From Odontesthes bonariensis (taxonomy: Eukaryota > Chordata > Actinopteri > Atheriniformes > Atherinopsidae), in NCBI RefSeq assembly GCF_027942865.1, contig NC_134510.1, positions 15,280,743 through 15,344,742 of the forward strand: a DNA stretch of 64,000 nt. Direction: 5' to 3'. The position numbers and the translations under genes are program-made. Shown piece after piece: positions 58,201-64,000 of this stretch. How positions within the stretch are numbered: position 1 is the first letter of the stretch; the number at the start of each line of letters is the position of its first letter. The notes beneath the pieces were generated by a model, which saw only the letters and a program-made list of their open reading frames with translations, did no database searches and had not been told where the DNA came from.

Positions 58201-60615
58201 ACTTTCAAAACCATAATTCCAATTTAAAACATCTGCCACATGCAGTTCCTCCGACCGTGTGCGTCCGCGGTATGACAGGCTTATCTGGTTGAGGTCAGTA
58301 TGGTGGACGAACTCCCTGTGACCCTCAGCAGACACACGGAACCACATGACTCGCTTCACAGTGTGACCTGAGACAATCAGGAAGACAGAACAAAACTGAA
58401 CTGGGACACAAAGAGAATTATAATATCTGCTGTAAAGAAAACATGATGGGGAAAAGGAGTTGAGAATTAAGAAATTAAATGAGTATTGAGGCTTAAATTG
58501 AAGCTTAGTCTGTATTCTATAGGGATTTATCAATATAGATAAATAAGATGGTAAAAAATATATTCAATGCTCAATAGTGATCAGATGATTTAAATAGAAA
58601 AAAAAACAAGTAAAGGATATAGATATTTCTTACCTGACGGGTAGTCATAACGACAGGGGAGTGTGACTGTGGTCCCTGCCCACACACAGATCTCCCGGCG
58701 AGAAAATGAAACACTCCACCTGCTCTGAGTACCTGCAGGACACATAAACAGGTAGTAAAGACAAATCTATGAACATGGACATACAAGATAATGCAAATTA
58801 TCATAGGAAAAGCAGTCATCTACCAATCAGAAGGTCAGTGGTGCAACCCCAGGCCTACCCGGACCGCATGTTGAAGTGTCCTTGGGAAAGACACTGAATC
58901 CTTTGATGAGTCCATCAGTGTGTGATAAAGCACTGACCTGCCTGTGATACCGTAGAGACTAAGAAGTGCTGTGTGAGTGCGTGTGAATTGGTAAATGTAG
59001 CTTGTAGTGTATAAGAGCTTTAGTCAACTGGACTAGAAAAGTGCTTTCTAAATACACACCATTCACCGGTTACACAACAAGAGGCACAAATACAACTGAC
59101 AGCCGCAATTTAAAAAAGTTTGTAATGCTGCTTTTTCCAATAATGTTGTCCCATTCTTGTCTGATATATGATTCCAGTCACGCAATAGTCCTGGATATTA
59201 TTGCTTTTTCTTTTGAGTGTGTTTCGTGATGTGCCAAATCTTTTCTATCAGTGACAGGTGTGTACTGCAGGAAGGCGAGTCCAGTGACTGGACTCTTTAA
59301 CTGTCATAAAAGAGCCCGGGTGCTGGACTCGCCTGCCATACAGATGTTTAAATATGAGGCCAGATGGCTTGTAATCAGCAATTCCCTCTCCTCTTTAGTC
59401 AGGAGCATGTAGCTTCCACGATTTTAAAAAAGAATTTCAAATTTCACTGTGTCTCACCACAGAACAGTTTTTGACTTTGCCTTAGTCCATTTTTATTGAG
59501 CTTTGGCCCAGAGTAGACAGCAGCATATCTGGATCATGTTTACCAATGGTTTTTTCTTTGCATTATGGAGCCTTAACCTGCATTTACGGATGGCAGAGTG
59601 AACTGTGTTAACAGACTAAATGATTTCTGGAAGTGTTCCTGAGCCCATGCAATGTTTTTAATGCAGTGCTGCCTGAGAGCCCAAAGACCACTGGCATACA
59701 ATATTGATTTTTGCCAATGATCCCATGCTTACAGAGATGTCTTCAGATTATCTGTATATTTTAATGACAATATATACAACAGAAGATGGAATATTCAAAG
59801 TATTTATAAGTTTTGGAACATTATTCTGAAATTGCCTCATTTGTAGAGGCAGATTTTTGCAGACTGCTGAATATCTGCAGTCTGCAAGTCATGTTACCGA
59901 CCTATTGCCACATAATCGAATCAGTTACGTTCCTCCAGCTGTTTCCGTTTAGTACCACTCACTTTTCTGTTCTAATTATATCTAAGAAAAAATAAATGCA
60001 TTCAAATTCTCTGATGCCTTATCATCTACTGGCTGACCTGTCCACAAACTATATATGCCACATAGAACAAAACAGGCTATTGAAGGCATAGGGAAAGCAT
60101 TCTTGGAAAGTAAAAGCAGCCAGTTCAAATAACCATCAAGTAAATTTTTCCATCAGTGTGTTGGAAAACTTGTCAAACCACAGATCTCGGTGCTCAGTTT
60201 AGACAGTGACATGTAAAAGTGAAGCAGTGACAATGAGCCTTGATGTGCAGCCGTGGTGTCATCCTGCCTGCCTGATTACCTTGCACAAAAAGCAATCAAT
60301 ACTTATAAATAAACCTGAGCGTAAAGGCAAGGGCACTTGGCTGGAGAACGCTTTGTACATAATGGTTTCTAACAGTCCCTTATTTTCTAAAACTGTTGTC
60401 ACTTGACAACCAGAATGTGTGAAATAGAAAGCTGGAACATTAAACAAATATCCAACTAGTAATTTGTTGTCCCTTTAAATACTTTGCACATCATTCAGTT
60501 CAGATTTGGTCCACAGAAAGAAAGAAAAACATTAATTTCTAATGTATTTGGGCATTTATGGCTTACCTGGGAAAGCTGTGAGAATGGTTCCCAGAACTAA
60601 AACACCTGCCAACAT
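52223..60615 (-). CDS. Siglec-like D: five-Ig inhibitory CD22/MAG-type receptor
   Basis: Exons: 60567-60615, 58634-58732, 58256-58367, 58009-58154, 57781-57901, 57547-57683, 56496-56618, 55860-56006, 55329-55434, 54846-55009, 54410-54559, 54090-54221, 53214-53295, 53020-53068, 52799-52885, 52583-52716, 52223-52325; 646 residues, in frame. V domain (17-135) and four C2 domains (136-221, 222-311, 312-401, 402-495), membrane helix (about 500-522), 124-residue tail. Siglec cysteines: [15 protein letters not shown] and YSSCSVQ in V; SCQASGC in the first C2. The F-strand arginine is present (QYHFRFET). The tail has three ITIMs: SNYITV (Tyr603), VHYSKL (Tyr608) and VVYTLL (Tyr638); VHYSKL resembles the CD22 site IHYSEL. 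Five Ig domains match MAG, but the tail is CD22-like. Every C2 domain is split by an intron. Donors at 58256 (GTCGGA) and 54410 (GTTAGC) are weak, so those boundaries may shift by a few codons. Confidence 0.85.
58825..59065. repeat. Teleost dispersed repeat in first intron of Siglec-like D
   Basis: The order GAAGTGTCCTTGGGAAAGAC, ATCAGTGTGTGATAAAGC, GTGTGAATTGGTAAATGTAG, TAGAAAAGTGCTTTCTAAAT and ACACCATTCACC matches a very abundant fish dispersed repeat whose consensus I recall as ending in AAAGCGCTATATAAAT. It is diverged. Family name not assigned. Confidence 0.55.
59274..59333. repeat. Short perfect inverted repeat
   Basis: GGCGAGTCCAG at 59274-59284 and CTGGACTCGCC at 59323-59333 enclose a 38-base loop that itself contains CTGGACTC. 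It adjoins the Tc1 fragment and may be part of a non-autonomous element. Confidence 0.7.
59390..59890 (-). pseudogene. Decayed Tc1/mariner transposase fragment, reversed
   Basis: On the minus strand the frame reads [12 protein letters not shown], then a stop codon, then DTVKFEILF. This matches the same transposase segment as the fragment at 50430-51010. Upstream words (GGAACACTTCCAGAAATCAT, GCCATCCGTAAATGCAGGTT) also agree. Inactive; lies in the first intron of Siglec-like D. Confidence 0.6.
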
Positions 60616-63600
60616 CTCCGCTGACGCGAGCTCTGTAATGTCACCCGATGAGGAGAAAAACACGAGTAGAGAGAGATCTGAACATCACTTAATGGAGATA
60701 AAAATCTTACAGATGTTCAAAGATAAAATTACTCACCTCCTAGAGTATCTACATTCACCTCAGCCAGTGAAAGAGAGGGACTAAAAGGATGTGTGCAACC
60801 CTGACAGCGATGGAAGAGAAGAGATTTAAAGCAATGAGAGTTGTGTCGTGATTGGGATCGGTTGGTATGAGATGGGAGGAGTAGTGGAAGGGGCAAAAGG
60901 AGGAGGATGAGGAAGAGTTTTTTTTTTTTACCGTAAGCACTGCTACCTCCTCACCCTTTGTTGCCATGTTGCTTTTTTACTCTACTTCACCCTGTGAAAC
61001 TACTTATTAAGGTCAGTGCCCTGATTGATTAATTGAACCGAACAGAACAATAAGAGTATAATAGTAAAGCTGGGGACCATAAAACTTAAAAAAAAACATC
61101 AGATAGCAAAGAGTGTTTGACCCACACAAAACCTACATCTACAGTTTTCTTTGGCCCACCTTTGACCTTGAATGACACTGTTGACTCAGGGTCATTTCGG
61201 CTACCTTATTTCAGCCACATATCCACTAGATATGACCCAAATCTGCATTTTCTTTGGCTCCCATTACACTTGCCCAAGCTATAAATGAGCCATGAGTGCC
61301 AAAAAGTAGCTCAAATTAGGACCAAATATATTTGCTATCTGGGATTGATTGGTGGGGCCACGAGGAACGGTTGAGTCATGTGATTATTCTCTATGAGTTG
61401 TCTTTTTTCAAACAACTTTCTCATAGCATTGCTATATGGTGTGCGGCCTCAGATCTCATTAAATGCACAACACATGTGCACTAAATTTCGTCATCAGTGG
61501 GAATGCTGAAAGCAAGAGGCAATATCCCGAACCCACCAATTTCTTTGTGATCGTATGTGTGTAGCACTACATGTTCAGCTGGTAGTGGTAGTGGTTATGT
61601 GCCAAATACTTCCGTTAGATGCCAATTTAATGAAAATGACTTCAAGCAGGTAGGCTACTAAAATAACACTTATGAGTCCAGGTGCCTGATGTTTTCCTCA
61701 TGCATGTCAAAAATTCAGTCTAACCGGTCACTAAAATGTTGGTCCACAGCATAAAATGTTTCACATTTATAATAAAAGATGAAAAGTTGTAAGCTGTCTT
61801 TTTCTTTTGAGTTTTTTCTTGAAATGGAACTTTTCACCCCAGCAATCACAAAACATAGAAAACTGAGCTTTCAAACATCAAAAGGGTCTATTCCTACTCA
61901 AAACATGAACCTAACCACATACATTTACTGCCTAAAATAAATAATATGTGATCAAAAACAAACACAACTGACAAAAAAGCTGAATGAAGTTTTATTAGGC
62001 ATATACCACACCAAAAAAATCCTACCTCATTTGGGACTCTATTTGTTTTTTCTATCCACAGGGAGACCAATTGTTCTAATTAAAAATTTGTAAGTGAAGC
62101 ATGTTCCTCCTTTGGACATAAAGACTATGCAGGTCAATTGCAAGGTAAAAATCATTAAGTCCTCACTCTGTTCTTACACTATCATAATATTGATGCAGAC
62201 TTTGAATGGCATGACTGATGGATGTGCGTGCATGGTCATTTGTGAAATGACACCAGGACTGTTGACATACATTAACATACATAAGTCCAGCAGTCACTGA
62301 CTCAGCAGCCCAGATGTCCTCTCATCCACTTCTCTAATTGAGAACTGTTGGCACTGAAAGCTACCGCAACCAAACATGGGGAGGTTCGAGACCTCTCAGT
62401 CAACTGTGTCCACTTTGCCTGATGAGCCTAAATGACTTTAACATCCTACCCTGCCACAACTTGGCCAATAGATGTCAGCTTAGCGTCACGCCTTGGCCAA
62501 TTGGCTACTTACCCCAGCTTTGACCTAGGAATAATGATGATGTACAGTTTAACATTTGATTCAATCTGTTGTCCCGGGCTTCCAAGTGGAAGAAAAGAGA
62601 GGACGTTTCCTTCAAGGTTTCAGAGATGATCTTGATCAATATCTGAAAATGAACACTGACATTTTCCCAAATTAGCCGACTGATCATGAGGTTGTTGGAG
62701 GTGTACAGTGTGAAGGCACATCCAATATTTAAATCCTGATAGATTTCACGATCTTCAGCCTGAGTTTCAGTTGGTCTTCTTTAAAGAAATGCAAGAGTAT
62801 CAGTCGTTTATTGATAGGATTTATAAGTGACGTTTTTGGCTAATAGATAAAAAACTCAATATGTTCCTCATTTGGCTCCTAAAAAATATGAAAGAGGTCT
62901 GCATCATGTTCAGTGGAAACACTGAGCTCAACTTTAAATGACTACCATAATAGGAACATAAAGTCTTTTGTTGGGAAAGTTATCTTCAGACTATACACAA
63001 AATACTCAGGATATAAGGTTAATTGAACAATATATTCCAGTTCACAGCATGCAAGGGTGGATTATGGGTTGGAATCCAAAATGGGTCGCAGGCCTTCCTC
63101 TAGTGAGTGTCCACATTAATAGAACTCTCATATGATTTAATGATCCCAGATCCCAGGGAAAAAAGGGATTTTGGTCCCTGGCTGAAAAGTTTTCAGAAAC
63201 TAAACCAATTTTTTTCCCATTCCAAATACTCTCTGTATTATGTTGGGTATGGAGATTGGTGGGATTTGATCTTAACCTGTAGCCACAGAATGACTTCAAA
63301 CGGATCGTGGCACACTAATAGGTCAAAGCCTGATGTAATCTTAATCGAAAACAGACTGGACTAAATGAATGAAGAGAAACAGATGGATGGAGCTAGATTA
63401 AGTGTGACTGACCACAAACAGAGAGAGAAAGAGGGTGTGAGAGAGAAAGGGGAATGAGAAAGTTTGAGGGGAAAGGTAAGAGGGGTGGACACAAACATAT
63501 TGAGGCTAAGTTTCTAAAGAGGGAAGAAAGAAAGGGAAAGTAAGATACAGAAAGAGAAGCAGAAAGGAAAAAGGAGGAAGGCAAGAAAAGCATAAAGTAG

Positions 63601-64000
63601 ATAAGAGTTGCATGTGTCAGAGAGATGGAAAAAAGTGTTCAGTGGACAAATGTATGACAGTGTATCCTGCCCTTACGGTAGGGAAGATATCCATCCACTG
63701 ACCGCAGCATGCAGGCCAGATGAAGTGTGACCGTCTGGTGGTCAGGCTGGACCTGAAGATTTTCCGCTGTTGCAAAACACTTCCTGCCTGCTGTTTTCAT
63801 GTAATGTGACCGCTCACAGTTTGCTCCCCTGCCATACTTTAAGTTGTACAATATGTTATTTCTTATGCCCACAGATTAGACTCTTAGCTCTCCAGGCCCT
63901 CCAGCCTTGGACTAACTCCATATAAGCAAATAATGATTTGACTGTCCAACATGTGTTAGTCTTCATATTGAGTGGTGCTCTCCAGGGGGGAAGTCTGGGC
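60616..64000. other. Right edge: upstream of Siglec-like D, no gene recognised
   Basis: It should begin with the 5' UTR and promoter of Siglec-like D. Short open frames on both strands lack family motifs and good splice pairs. A purine-rich GA tract runs from about 63413 to 63592. Nothing else could be supported. Confidence 0.5.
63413..63592. repeat. GA-rich low-complexity tract
   Basis: About 180 bases that are mostly G and A (GAGAGAGAAAGAGGGTGTGA and similar). Simple-sequence DNA with no coding value on either strand. Confidence 0.8.

Noticed and set aside
62505-62687. 60-codon minus-strand frame with ISRLIWENVSVHFQ
   Set aside because: Reads like protein and ends near a possible donor, but I find no family motif, partner exon or signal peptide.
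63639-63872. 77-codon minus-strand frame near the right edge
   Set aside because: Has an acceptor-like CTTCAG before VQPDHQTVTLHLAC, but no Ig signature or neighbouring exon within the window.

Overview
This is a teleost fish genomic window, most likely a percomorph. The evidence is many short introns with consensus splice sites, an unmistakable hepsin gene, fish-style CD22/Siglec receptors, and many fish DNA-transposon and LINE copies. I assembled gene models by hand from reading frames, splice sites and intron phases. Every complete model closes in frame, but none has transcript support. | Layout, left to right: a small one-Ig-domain membrane protein (minus, 1873-3521); Siglec-like A, three Ig domains (plus, 6233-8899); Siglec-like B, three Ig domains (minus, 11171-15287); hepsin, hpn (plus, 17067-31771, with a first coding intron of about 9.5 kb); Siglec-like C, four Ig domains with an ITIM-bearing tail (minus, 33672-41083); a nearly intact Tx1/L1-like LINE inside an older repeat (minus, 44366-50083); and Siglec-like D, five Ig domains with three ITIMs (minus, 52223-60615). 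In human, HPN, MAG and CD22 lie close together on 19q13.1, so the window looks like the fish counterpart of that block with local receptor expansion. | The four Siglec-like genes share the cysteine plan of the family: a B-to-E-strand disulfide in the V domain, plus extra cysteines expected to link V to the first C2 domain. They differ in predicted ligand binding, since only A and D keep an arginine at the F-strand sialic-acid position. They also differ in signalling: C and D have ITIM/ITSM tyrosines, A has one YxN tyrosine, and B has a short tail without a canonical ITIM. This fits a small paired-receptor cluster around a housekeeping-type protease. | Introns and intergenic DNA hold foldback and TTAA-bounded elements, several hAT-like elements, decayed Tc1 copies, and a three-deep nest of DNA transposons. 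The nest lies in the Siglec-C intron that separates the membrane exon from all tyrosine-bearing exons. No RNA genes or CRISPR arrays were seen.
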